Source: Oleispirillum sp963678075 | Lineage (GTDB): Bacteria > Pseudomonadota > Alphaproteobacteria > Rhodospirillales > Rhodospirillaceae | Assembly: GCA_963678075.2 (NCBI GenBank) | Contig: CAXXPK010000007.1 | Span: 395,126 to 459,125 of the forward strand | Length of the DNA stretch: 64,000 nucleotides | Reading direction: 5' to 3' | Shown: piece by piece, positions 1-8,712 of the stretch | Layout: each line of letters opens with the position of its first letter | Position numbering within the stretch: the stretch's first letter is position 1 | Position numbers and translations under genes: made by a program | Notes under the pieces: generated by a model | What the model was told of the DNA's origin: nothing | Database searches by the model: none | The model's input: the letters and a program-made list of their open reading frames with translations, nothing else

Positions 1-115
1 CCCTCGGATTCTCTGTTTCGACAGAGTGGGGACTATCATCCATCTTCTAAGCGGTGCTTCTTTACCTCTTCGCAAGGTGATGCAGATTTAGCCCCACGTC
101 ATTTCCTGAGCTTAG

Positions 116-1054
116 CAGGGTGTTGAAAAATCGGTGGCATGGCTGGTATCGGCATAATTCAATCTCGGTAGTGGCTTGTTGCTGAGGGAATGATGCACGG
201 GACAGACAAGCGATCTGGAGACTTGTTCTCCTGCGTTGACCTGGAGACGCGGGTGCGCATGGACCACCCGCTGCGGACGATCCGGGAGATGACCAATACG
301 GCACTAGCGGCGTTGTCGGGCGACTTTGCAGCGCTCTACTCGGGAATGGGTCGGCCGTCGGTTCCACCGGAGAAGCTGCTGCGGGCCATGCTGTTGCAGG
401 TGTTCTACTCGATCCGTTCGGAACGCCAATTGATGGAGCGCCTGGACTTTGATCTGCTGTTCCGTTGGTTCGTCGGTCTCGGGGTAGATGACCCGGCCTG
501 GGACCATTCCACATTCTCCAAGAACCGCGACCGGCTGCTGGAAGGGGACATCGCCGCAAAATTCCTGGCGGCAGTGTTGGTCCAACCCCGGATCAAACGG
601 CTACTGTCGAGCGAGCATTTCAGCGTCGACGGCACGCTGATCGAAGCGTGGGCCTCAATGAAGAGCTTCAGACCGAAGGCCGCTGAGGGCGATGGCGGTG
701 AAGGCGGTGGTCGCAACCCCTCGGTCGATTTTCGCGGCGAAAAACGATCCAACGATACTCACGAGAGCACCACCGATCCCGATGCCATGCTCTACCGCAA
801 GGAGGCAGGCATGGAGGCTAAGCTGTGCTTTATCGATCATGGGCTGATGGAAAACCGTTCGGGCTTGATCGTGGACACCCGGCTAACCCGCGCATCGGGT
901 CACGCTGAACGGTTGGCGGCACTGGACATGATCGAGCCCCTGGGCGACCGACCGCGCGCAATTACGTTGGGTGCCGACTGCGGCTACGATGCCGCCGATT
1001 TTGTCGAGGAACCACGGACGCTCAACGTGCGTCCTCACGTGGCGCAGAACACTA
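116..1054 (+). mobile_element. IS5-family element, copy 1, 3' part missing
   Basis: Left end starts with CAGGGTGTTGAA at 116, preceded by TTAG (112-115), which fits the YTAR target preference of the IS5 group. The same end closes the full copy at 46266-47794. Identity with that copy stops at 1054, where another insertion sequence begins; the remaining 3' third, including the passenger gene seen in copy 2 and the right inverted repeat, is absent. This copy is therefore a non-autonomous remnant. The first 115 bases of the window contain no gene, only a 6-bp stem with a TTCG loop at 11-26. Confidence 0.85.
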
Positions 1055-1071
1055 GGCTCAGGACTCATTAA
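190..1071 (+). pseudogene. IS5-family transposase (DUF772/DDE type), C-terminally truncated
   Basis: The first 288 codons match the 365-residue transposase at 46623-47720 except for three substitutions (E/K, E/G and D/G in the central spacer). The N-terminal DUF772-like region (ERQLMERLDFDLLFRWFVGL) and the first DDE aspartate (FSVDGTLIEAW) are present. After residue 288 the frame runs into the neighbouring insertion sequence and ends six codons later. The third catalytic acidic residue, near the RKRIEEAFGWIK motif of copy 2, is lost, so the product should be inactive. A full copy elsewhere in the genome could still act on the remaining end. Confidence 0.85.
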
Positions 1072-1900
1072 GGTTCGATCCAGAAGAGGAGGAGTGCCGC
1101 GATGATGACGGCGGCAAAGAAGATATCCGCGCATCGGTCATATCGGGTGTGGATACGCCGCCAATCCTTGAGGCGAGCGAAGAGGTTCTCGATCCTATGA
1201 CGCTGGCGATAGAGGGTTTTGTCGTAAGCGTACTGGGTTTTGCGATGACGCATTGGCGGGATGCATGTAGCGATCCCTCGCTGTGTCAAAGCCTCTCGAA
1301 GGGGATCACCGTCATAGCCCTTGTCGGCGATCAGGACGTTGGCCTTGGGAAATAGGTCGAGCAACAGCATCGCGCCTTTGTGATCGCTCATTTGCCCCTC
1401 GCTGAGCAGCAGGATGAGGGGCCTTCCTTGTCCGTCGCAAACCGCATGAAGCTTGGAGTTCAGCCCGCCTTTTGTGCGTCCGATACATCGGGGAAGAGCC
1501 CCTTTTTATAGAGGCTCGCGGCGGTCCGATGAGCTTTCAGGTGGGTTGCATCGATCATCAACCGGTCTGGAGGGCCAGCCTCTCCCGTCAAGGTCACGAA
1601 GATCCGGCTGAACACCCCAAGTCGGCTCCAGCGAACGAAACGATTATAGAGGATTTTGTGGGGGCCATAGACGGGTGGTGCATCTCGCCACCGTAAGCCG
1701 TTGCGGATCACATGAACGATGCCGCTGATCACTCGCCGATCATCAACCCGCGGCACGCCATGCGATAGCGGGAAATGCGGCTCGATCTTCGCCAGCTGCC
1801 TCTCTGACAACCAAAACAGATCACTCATGGATGGGGTCCTCCCTCCCATGAGTGAATTAGCCGCCGATCTGCCTGACAATAATTTAATGGGTCCTGAACC
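1055..1900 (-). mobile_element. IS427-group (IS5 family) insertion sequence, intact
   Basis: An 846-bp element bounded by 17-bp imperfect inverted repeats: GGCTCAGGACTCATTAA at 1055-1071 and its counterpart GGTTCAGGACCCATTAA read from 1900 backwards (15 of 17 match). TA is found on both sides (1053-1054 and 1901-1902), fitting the TA/TNA duplication of this group. It carries a two-frame transposase on the minus strand. On its left lies IS5 copy 1 and on its right a DUF554 gene without its 5' end, so insertion was probably followed by an adjacent deletion. Confidence 0.85.
1068..1828 (-). CDS. IS427-group transposase, two ORFs joined by -1 frameshifting
   Basis: OrfA (from the ATG at 1828, preceded by GGAGGA) holds the N-terminal domain and first catalytic aspartate (LMIDATHLKAH). 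It ends at a TGA near 1462. The second frame continues with RTKGGLNSKLHAV, the second aspartate (IADKGYDGD) and the glutamate motif (RQRHRIENLFARLKDWRR), ending at 1068. The join falls at an AAAA run (1470-1473), where slippage by -1 would fuse the halves. That arrangement is normal for this group, so the split is read as programmed rather than as damage. A longer open frame reaches 1879, but the 1828 start has the better ribosome site. Confidence 0.85.
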
Positions 1901-1902
1901 TA

Positions 1903-2508
1903 GCCTTCGGCTGCGTGGCGATGGGATTGGGGGTTTCCATGCCCCCCGTGGTCCTGGCCCTGATCATCGGCACCATCATCGGCGAGGTCATCGGCCTGGA
2001 ACGCGGCTTGAGAGCCATCGCCCGTCTGGCCCGAAAAGGCGTGGACGTCATCACTCCCAAACGCTTCACGGCCAAGCACCGCGAGAAAACCAACGACGGC
2101 GCCTATCTTGAGACCTTCGTCTCGGCCACCGTCCTTTTCTGCTTCAGCGGCGTCGGCATTTTGGGGGCCCTGACCGAAGGCATGACCAGCGACCCGACCC
2201 TTCTGTTCATCAAGTCCGTGATGGATCTGTTCACCGCGCCGATTTTCTCCATCACCCTTGGCGCTGCCGTGGCCATGCTGGCGCTGCCCCAGACCGCCAT
2301 TCAGATGATCCTGCTGTCGTCGGCGTCCCTGATTCTGCCGCTGACCACGCCCGCCATGACCGCCGACTTCACGGCCTGCGGCGGCTTCATCATGATCGCC
2401 ACCGGCCTTACCATCAGCGGCATCAAGACGTTCCCTCTCTCCAGCATGTTGCCTGCGCTGGTCATCGTCATGCCATTGTCGGCCCTATGGTTGCGTTACG
2501 TCCCATAG
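1903..2508 (+). pseudogene. DUF554 membrane protein, 5' end removed by insertion sequence
   Basis: The frame is open from the IS border and reads AFGCVAMGLGVSMPPVVLAL before a chain of hydrophobic segments with the GTIIGEVIGLERGLR motif and the central FVSATVLFCFSGVGILGALTEG stretch typical of DUF554 (YdfK/YqgA-like) inner-membrane proteins of unknown function. The family's N-terminal region, with its first glycine-rich helices, is missing. A GTG at 1915 could allow a shortened product of 197 residues, but this would lack the first helices. Probably non-functional. Confidence 0.75.
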
Positions 2509-2575
2509 CCCCTTTTTTCCGCCCCCGCACCGCGCCCATGTTGAAGGCGCACTCTTCGCGGAAGGAGACCACGGC

Positions 2576-2641
2576 ATGCGTGTCGTGCTGCAACCCCTTG
2601 GCATTCCGCTGATCACGATGATCGGTCTGGCCGCCGCATGA
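2576..2641 (+). CDS. possible 21-residue hydrophobic peptide
   Basis: A short frame from an ATG with GGAAGGAG six bases upstream, encoding MRVVLQPLGIPLITMIGLAA plus one alanine. It lies between the DUF554 gene and a terminator, on the same strand. It is rated possible because the ribosome site is good and the peptide would form one membrane helix, but there is no other support and chance is a fair explanation. Confidence 0.25.
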   Translation: MRVVLQPLGIPLITMIGLAAA

Positions 2642-2710
2642 CGGCTATCAACCATCACGCCGCGTAACGGTTTTATCGTGCCACGCGCAAAAAAACCAGT
2701 GAATGGGGGA

Positions 2711-2750
2711 GCGGGGGGATTGAATCCCCCCGCATCGTTTTTTCTTTTCC
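2711..2750 (+). terminator. rho-independent terminator
   Basis: Ten-bp stem GCGGGGGGAT / ATCCCCCCGC (2711-2720 with 2724-2733) with a TGA loop, followed by a T-rich stretch at 2738-2748. It ends transcription from the DUF554 side and lies just outside the stop codon of gcvPB on the other strand. Confidence 0.7.
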
Positions 2751-2753
2751 CGG

Positions 2754-4283
2754 CTACTCCACCGCAGGCGGGGTCCAGCGCAGCACCGGTTTCCTGGCCG
2801 CCAGAGTCTCATCCAAGCGGCGACGCGGGGTCAGGCGCGGCGCGGCATGGAAGAAGTCTTCCTCTCCCGCCTTGGCCTTGGCGGCCAGGGCACGGATCGT
2901 CGCGATGAAGTCGTCCAGGGTCTGCTTGCTTTCGCTTTCGGTCGGCTCCATCAGCAAGGCACCGTGCACCACCAGCGGGAAGTACATGGTCATCGGGTGA
3001 TACCCCTCGTCAATCAGCGCCTTGGCGATGTCCAGGGTGGCCACCCCGGTATCCTTCAAGAAGCCGTCGTCGAACAGCGCCTCGTGCATGCAGGGGCCTT
3101 CGAAGGGCGCGGACAGCACGTCCTTCAGGCTGGACAGCAGATAGTTGGCGTTCAGGACCGCATCGCCGGAAGTCTGGCGCAGACCGTCCTTGCCCAGGCT
3201 CATCGCATAGCCCAGCGCCCGCAGAATCACCCCAAACTGACCGTGGAAGCCCTTCATCCGACCGAAGGGATGGGCCTCCGCCCCCGCCTGAGCGCGGGTC
3301 TCCACCAGTTCGAAACCGTCCTTGCCCTTGCGCACGAAGGGCAGCGGCGCGAAGGGCGCCAACGCCGGGGACAACACCGTCGGCCCCGCCCCCGGCCCAC
3401 CGCCGCCGTGCGGGGTGGAGAACGTCTTGTGCAGGTTGATGTGCATGGCATCGACGCCCAAATCGGCGATTTTCACCCGCCCGATCAGAGCGTTGAAGTT
3501 GGCGCCGTCCATATAGAAGAACGCCCCCGCCGCATGCACCAGGGCGGCGATTTCCCGCACATCGCGTTCGAACAGACCGCAGGTGTTGGGATTGGTCAGC
3601 ATGATCCCGGCGACGTCGTCGGATAGCTTTTCCTTCAGCGCCGCGATATCCACCCGGCCTTCCGCCGTGGCGGGGATCGCCACCGCCGCATAGCCGCACA
3701 GGGCGGCGGTGGCGGGGTTGGTCCCGTGCGCCGATTCCGGCACCAGGATGATCTTGCGCGGGTTGCCCTTGGCCTCCTGCGCGGCGCGGATCGCCATCAC
3801 GCCGCACAGTTCGCCGTGCGCGCCCGCCGCCGGGGACATCGCCACCCCGGCCATGCCGGTCAGCTCCATCAGCCAAGCGGCCAGAACGTGCATCGCTTCC
3901 AACGCGCCTTGTACCGTCGAGGTCGGCTGGAAGGGATGCAGATCGCCCAACCCCGTGATCCGCGCCAGCTTTTCGTTCAGGCGCGGGTTGTACTTCATGG
4001 TGCACGAGCCGAGCGGATAGAACCCGGCATCGATGGAATAGTTCTTTTGCGACAGGCGGGTGTAATGACGCACCACCTGCGGCTCGGCCAAGCAGGGCAG
4101 ACCGATCCGGCCGGTCCTGGCAAAGCCGTCCAGACAGCCCGGCACGTCGCGCGGTTTCGGAAAATCGACGCCGGAACCGTCGGCCGACCCCTGTTCGAAC
4201 AGCAACGGCTCCTCGACGGTCAGGCCGCGATTGCCGCTGACGGTGCCGACCGGAGCCGACGGGGAAACATGAACCTCGGTCAT
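2754..4283 (-). CDS. gcvPB: glycine dehydrogenase (decarboxylating) subunit 2
   Basis: P-protein C-terminal half of the glycine cleavage system: with subunit 1 it decarboxylates glycine and passes aminomethyl to lipoyl-GcvH. 509 residues, normal length. The PLP-binding lysine is in INLHKTFSTPHGGGGPG at about residue 286; the N-terminal SIDAGFYPLGSCTMKYNP block is conserved. The start at 4283 overlaps the gcvPA stop by four bases (ATGA), implying coupled translation. The open frame continues far upstream, but that part is a shadow of gcvPA. Last gene of the operon. Confidence 0.96.
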   Translation of the reverse strand: MTEVHVSPSAPVGTVSGNRGLTVEEPLLFEQGSADGSGVDFPKPRDVPGCLDGFARTGRIGLPCLAEPQVVRHYTRLSQKNYSIDAGFYPLGSCTMKYNPRLNEKLARITGLGDLHPFQPTSTVQGALEAMHVLAAWLMELTGMAGVAMSPAAGAHGELCGVMAIRAAQEAKGNPRKIILVPESAHGTNPATAALCGYAAVAIPATAEGRVDIAALKEKLSDDVAGIMLTNPNTCGLFERDVREIAALVHAAGAFFYMDGANFNALIGRVKIADLGVDAMHINLHKTFSTPHGGGGPGAGPTVLSPALAPFAPLPFVRKGKDGFELVETRAQAGAEAHPFGRMKGFHGQFGVILRALGYAMSLGKDGLRQTSGDAVLNANYLLSSLKDVLSAPFEGPCMHEALFDDGFLKDTGVATLDIAKALIDEGYHPMTMYFPLVVHGALLMEPTESESKQTLDDFIATIRALAAKAKAGEEDFFHAAPRLTPRRRLDETLAARKPVLRWTPPAVE

Positions 4284-5626
4284 CGCAACACCTCCGTCAG
4301 GGCCGCGACCAGGGCGTCCATGTCCGCATCGCTGTTGGTTTCGGTGGCCGCCACCAGCAACAGATTTTCCATCTCGGGGAACTGCGGATAGAAGCGCGAC
4401 ACCGGAACCCCGGCCAACACGCCCTTCGCCGCCAGGGCCTCGACCACCGGCGCGGCGGGCCTGTCCAGCATCACCGCGAATTCGTTGAAGAAGGAACCGG
4501 AGAGCGGCTTCGCCCCCTTCACCGCCGCCAACCGTCGGAACAGCGCCGCCGCCGCCTTGTGGTTGACCTGGGCCAGCTTGACCAGACCGCTTTCGCCCAG
4601 CATCGCGACGTGGATGGAAAACGCCAACGCGCACAAACCGGAATTGGTGCAGATGTTGGACGTCGCCTTTTCGCGCCGGATGTGCTGTTCTCGGGTGGAC
4701 AGGGTCAACACCCAGCCGCGACGCCCATCGACATCGACGGTTTCGCCGACCAGACGACCCGGCATGTTACGGACGTATTTTTCCCGGGAGGCGAACAAGC
4801 CGACCCCCGGCCCGCCGAACGACAGCGGCATCCCGAGCGAGGAACCATCCACCACCACGATGTCGGCGCCCATTTCCCCCGGCGGCTTCAACGCCCCCAG
4901 GGACACCGGTTCGGACACCGCGACCACCAGCAACACACCCAGGCCACGGCACTGCGCGGCCAACGCCGTGAAGTCCGACAGCCGTCCGAAGAAGCCGGGG
5001 GTCTGCACCACCACGCACGCCAGATCCGGTGCAATCCGGCCCATCAGATCCTCGATTCCCAGGGGATCGGGGGACAGACGCTCGCAAACGATGTCGGTGA
5101 ATCCGGTCTGGGTGATGATCACGTCGGCATAGTGCGGATGCACCCCGCCCGAGATCAGCACCTTTTTCCGCCGGGTGACGCGGGTGGCCATCAACGCCGC
5201 CTCGGCGCAGGCGGTGGCGGCGTCGTACATCGAGGCGTTGGATACCTCCCTCCCGGTCAACAGGCAGACCTGGGTCTGGAACTCGAACAGCGCCTGCAAC
5301 GTGCCTTGCGAGATTTCCGGCTGATAGGGCGTATAGCTGGTCAGGAACTCGCCACGCTGAATCAGCGCATCCACCGCCGCCGGGATGTGGTGGCAATAGG
5401 CCCCCGCCCCCAGGAAGGTGGGGGCGCGGGCGGGCGACAGATTCTTCGCCGCAAAGGCGGTAAAGGCCCGTTCGACCGCCAGTTCGCCCTGATGGTCGGG
5501 CAGATCGAAGACCGCGCCCTTCAGCACGTCGGGCGGCACGTCGCGGAACAGGTCCTCGACCGACGCGGCGCCGATCGCACCCAGCATCTGGGTGCGATCA
5601 TCGGCGCTCAGTGGCAAATAACGCAT
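4280..5626 (-). CDS. gcvPA: glycine dehydrogenase (decarboxylating) subunit 1
   Basis: 448-residue N-terminal half of the split P-protein. The start MRYLPLSADDRTQML and the FLGAGAYCHHIPAAVDALI and TGREVSNASMYDAATACAEA blocks are characteristic of GcvPA. It has no PLP lysine of its own; the active heterodimer forms with GcvPB. The start shares one base with the gcvH stop (TAATG). A split rather than fused P-protein is common in the Rhodospirillales. Confidence 0.96.
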   Translation of the reverse strand: MRYLPLSADDRTQMLGAIGAASVEDLFRDVPPDVLKGAVFDLPDHQGELAVERAFTAFAAKNLSPARAPTFLGAGAYCHHIPAAVDALIQRGEFLTSYTPYQPEISQGTLQALFEFQTQVCLLTGREVSNASMYDAATACAEAALMATRVTRRKKVLISGGVHPHYADVIITQTGFTDIVCERLSPDPLGIEDLMGRIAPDLACVVVQTPGFFGRLSDFTALAAQCRGLGVLLVVAVSEPVSLGALKPPGEMGADIVVVDGSSLGMPLSFGGPGVGLFASREKYVRNMPGRLVGETVDVDGRRGWVLTLSTREQHIRREKATSNICTNSGLCALAFSIHVAMLGESGLVKLAQVNHKAAAALFRRLAAVKGAKPLSGSFFNEFAVMLDRPAAPVVEALAAKGVLAGVPVSRFYPQFPEMENLLLVAATETNSDADMDALVAALTEVLR

Positions 5627-6003
5627 TATTCCAGACCCTCGACGTAGGCGTCGTAGTCTTCGCGGCTCATCAGGTCATCAAGTTCCGCCACGTCGGACAG
5701 CGTGATCTTATAGAACCAGCCGTCGCCTTCGGCGTTTTGATTGACGAGGCCGGGGGCATCCGCCAGTTCCTCGTTGATTTCGGCGATCTCGCCGGACACC
5801 GGGGAATAGACCTCGCTCGCCGCCTTCACCGATTCGACCACCGCGACGTCGTCACCCTTGTTGATCGGAGCCCCCACTTCCGGCAGATCGACGAACACCA
5901 CGTCGCCCAGTTGCTCCTGCGCGTAGTTGGTGATGCCGACGGTGCCGATGCCGCCTTCGACCGAGATCCATTCATGTTCGTCGGAAAAATAAAGCTGTGC
6001 CAT
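5626..6003 (-). CDS. gcvH: glycine cleavage system H protein
   Basis: 125-residue lipoyl carrier protein shuttling the aminomethyl group between P and T proteins. The lipoylated lysine is K60 in VESVKAASEVYSP, and the QEQLGDVVFVDLPEVG strand is conserved. It lies between gcvT and gcvPA in one minus-strand operon, 31 bases after gcvT. Confidence 0.97.
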   Translation of the reverse strand: MAQLYFSDEHEWISVEGGIGTVGITNYAQEQLGDVVFVDLPEVGAPINKGDDVAVVESVKAASEVYSPVSGEIAEINEELADAPGLVNQNAEGDGWFYKITLSDVAELDDLMSREDYDAYVEGLE

Positions 6004-6034
6004 GCTGGCTGTCCCCTCTGCCTGATAAGCCCCG

Positions 6035-7156
6035 TCAACCCTTGTGGTGGCGATGCGCCGCGAACGGCATGGTCACCACCTCTCCCGGCAAGGCCTTCCC
6101 CCGCACCACGCAGGCGACCTTGGTTCCCACCGCGGCATGCGCCGCTTCGATATAGCCCATGGCGATCGGCGCCTCCACCGTCGGGCCGAACCCGCCCGAG
6201 GTGATCTCGCCGATCTTGAGCCCCGCCGCATCGACGATGTCGGTGTGCGCGCGGGCGGGCTGCCGCCCCTCCAGCCGCAGTCCGACGCGAAGCCGTGCCG
6301 CGCCTTCCTTCAACTGCGCCAGAATTGTCGCGGCGCCGGGGAAATTGCCTTCCTCGCGGCGGCGCTTGCCGATCGTCCATTTCAGATTGGCCTCGACCGG
6401 CGTCGTCGCGGTGTCGATGTCGGCCCCGTACAGGCACAGACCGGCTTCCAGGCGCAGACTGTCGCGCGCGCCCAGGCCGGAAGCCGCCACTTCCGGCTCG
6501 GCCAGCAGGCGGCGGGTCAAGGCCTCGGCCCGATCCGCCGCCACCGAGATTTCGTACCCATCCTCGCCGGTATAGCCGGAGCGCGAAGCCCAGGCCGGAA
6601 TCCCATCCAGGTCGAGAGTGCGGGCGGTCATGAAGGTCATCGTCCCCGCCGCCGGGTCCAGACGCGCCAGAACGCGGGACGCCAACGGCCCCTGCAACGC
6701 AATCAGGGCGCGATCTTCCAGAATCTCGACCGTGCACCCGGCCAGATCCGCTTGCATGTGGGCGAAGTCGGCGGTCTTGCAGGCGGCGTTAACCACCACG
6801 AACAAATGGTCTCCGGCATTGGTAACCATCAGATCGTCGGTGATACCGCCCGCGTCATTGGTGAACAGGGTGTAGCGGATCGCGCCTTCCGCCAGCGACA
6901 GCAGATCGCCCGGCACCAGCGCCTCGAACGCCTTGGCCGCGCCCACGAACCCGTCGGGGTGACGAACGATCGCCTGCCCCATGTGGGAAACGTCGAACAG
7001 CGCCGCCTTCTCGCGGCACTGCGCATGCTCGGCCAGGATGCCGGAATACTGCACCGGCATCGCGTAGCCCGCGAAGGGCACCATGCGCGCGCCAAGTTCC
7101 CGGTGCAGGGCATCCAGCGGCGTGGTCAGAAGGGAATCGGAATTGGGTTCGCCCAT
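6035..7156 (-). CDS. gcvT: aminomethyltransferase (glycine cleavage T protein)
   Basis: Transfers the methylene group from aminomethyl-GcvH to tetrahydrofolate, releasing ammonia. Conserved blocks include MVPFAGYAMPVQYSG, FDVSHMGQ and the SGYTGEDGYEISV motif; 373 residues from the chosen start. In-frame ATG codons also exist at 7168 and 7213, but only 7156 has a good ribosome site (GAGGA five bases upstream), and homologues begin close to it. First gene of gcvT-gcvH-gcvPA-gcvPB, directly behind a glycine riboswitch. Confidence 0.95.
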   Translation of the reverse strand: MGEPNSDSLLTTPLDALHRELGARMVPFAGYAMPVQYSGILAEHAQCREKAALFDVSHMGQAIVRHPDGFVGAAKAFEALVPGDLLSLAEGAIRYTLFTNDAGGITDDLMVTNAGDHLFVVVNAACKTADFAHMQADLAGCTVEILEDRALIALQGPLASRVLARLDPAAGTMTFMTARTLDLDGIPAWASRSGYTGEDGYEISVAADRAEALTRRLLAEPEVAASGLGARDSLRLEAGLCLYGADIDTATTPVEANLKWTIGKRRREEGNFPGAATILAQLKEGAARLRVGLRLEGRQPARAHTDIVDAAGLKIGEITSGGFGPTVEAPIAMGYIEAAHAAVGTKVACVVRGKALPGEVVTMPFAAHRHHKG

Positions 7157-7231
7157 CGGGTTCCTCATCGACAGAAGACCGCACCCCCGCAAGGACGGAT
7201 GCGAATCGGCCATGGACCGAAAACTCGGTCC

Positions 7232-7450
7232 GACGGCCCCCTCTGTCTTCGGAACCTGAAAGATTCGCCAAGGACGAGGGCTTCCCCACGCACAGGCTTA
7301 CATCTTCGGTGAGGAAGCGCGAAACGCCGCGCGCCCTACTTTCCAGAGATCCCCCTGACCATCGCGGTTCCTGGTGCCTGAGAGTTTCCGGGGACAGTTG
7401 CTCCTTCGGCGGCGACATCCGGCCAAGGCCAGGCGACGCTCTCTCCCGCG
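7232..7450 (-). promoter_or_regulatory. tandem glycine riboswitch
   Basis: Read on the minus strand, the leader of gcvT contains two glycine aptamers. The first holds GCCGAAGGAGCAA (7397-7409) and AACTCTCAGGCACC (7374-7387). The second holds ACCGAAGATGTAA (7298-7310), AATCTTTCAGGTTCCG (7250-7265) and GACAGAGGGGGCC (7235-7247). These are the core signatures of the class, in correct order. A 7-bp hairpin (GGACCGA/TCGGTCC, 7214-7231) follows and may be part of the expression platform, although no T-run follows it. Expected to turn on the gcv operon when glycine is abundant. Confidence 0.9.
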
Positions 7451-7608
7451 ACGGCATTCGGGGACGCCCCCACTTTCACAGAGGCTTTCGCTTTGGTCAA
7501 CACTTCCCGGAGATCGGCGCCGTTATTTCTTTGCCCGCCCCTTGAGTGCAACGGCGATGACGCCTATTCTGCGCGCGGAGATGGAATTTCGTACCCCCGG
7601 GGGGAATC

Positions 7609-8703
7609 ATACGCTTCAAAGGCTCTCACCTGGCGGCGGCGGCGATCGTCGCGGTCTGCGCCGCGTGGATCGGCGGCGGCCTGATCGTCAAGCGTCCCCC
7701 ACCCCAGGAAACCAAGGCCACGGCGGTGCGCGCGGCGCGGGTCGGCGTCATCGAGTCAATGGCCCGCCCGGTCACCGCGCAGATCACCCTGACCGGAACC
7801 ACGCGAGCGCATCGCAGCGTCGCGTTGAAGGCAGAGACCAAGGGGCGCGTCATCGAGGTTCCGGCCGAACGCGGCATGCGCGTGCGCGACGGCGACCTGA
7901 TCGCCCGCTTGGCGATGGATGACCGCGGCGCCCGCCTGGCGCAGGCGGATTCCCTTCTGAAACAGCGGGAAATCGAATACGCCGCCGCCACCAAATTGTC
8001 GGACAAGGCCTTCACCACCCGCATCCAATTGGCCATCACGAAATCGTCCCGCGACGACGCCGACGCCGCCGCGGAACTGGCCGCCGCCCGCCCGGACATC
8101 AAGCGCACCGAAATCCGCGCGCCCTTCGCCGGCATCTTGAACGACCGCGCGGTCGAAATCGGCGACTATCTGGCGGTCGAGGGAACCGTCGCCACCCTGG
8201 TCGATCTCGACCCCTTGAAGGTCACGGCGCAGGTCTCGGAAAACGCCATCACCGGGGTGACGAAGGGCGCGGTGGCCGCCTTGACCCTGCCCGGCGGAGC
8301 CCGCCGCGACGGTATCGTCACCTATGTGGCGTCGGTCGCCGCCGCCGCCACCCGCACCTTCGCGGTCGAGATCGAGCTGGCCAATTCCGACTTCGCCTTT
8401 TCCGACGGCATGACGGTCGAGATCGCCCTGCCGCTGGGGCAGACCGCCGCGCACCGGATTTCGCCTGCGGTGCTGACCCTGGCCGGGGACGGACGGGTCG
8501 GCGTCAAAACCGTCAACGACGCCAACGTCGTGGTCTTTTACCCCGCCACCCTGGTGCGCGAGGACGAACAGGGGTTGTGGATCGGCGGCCTGCCGCAAAC
8601 GATCCGCCTGATTACCGTCGGCCAGGACTTCGTCAGCGCCGGACAGACGGTCGAAGCCCATCCCGATACCCTGCTAACCCCGGCGCCCGCCCATGCATCC
8701 TAA
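7609..8703 (+). pseudogene. RND efflux periplasmic adaptor (HlyD/MFP), apparent ATA start
   Basis: Membrane-fusion protein of an RND exporter: N-terminal membrane anchor, lipoyl-like halves (SVALKAETKGRVIEVPAERG and RTEIRAPFAGILNDRAVEIG) around a short coiled coil, then a beta-barrel domain. The frame stays open back to 7561 and the anchor would start RFKGSHLAAAAIVAVCAAW, but the codon where ATG is expected is ATA (7609-7611), with a GGGGG ribosome site just before it. The first usable start, GTG at 7726, removes the anchor. Most simply an ATG-to-ATA mutation; weak initiation at ATA is not excluded. The partner permease follows and is also damaged. Confidence 0.65.
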
Positions 8704-8712
8704 GGCGGTATC

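Noticed and set aside
1462..1473. Frameshift in the IS427 transposase as a mutation
   Set aside because: The -1 slip at AAAA is the normal programmed mode of this group.
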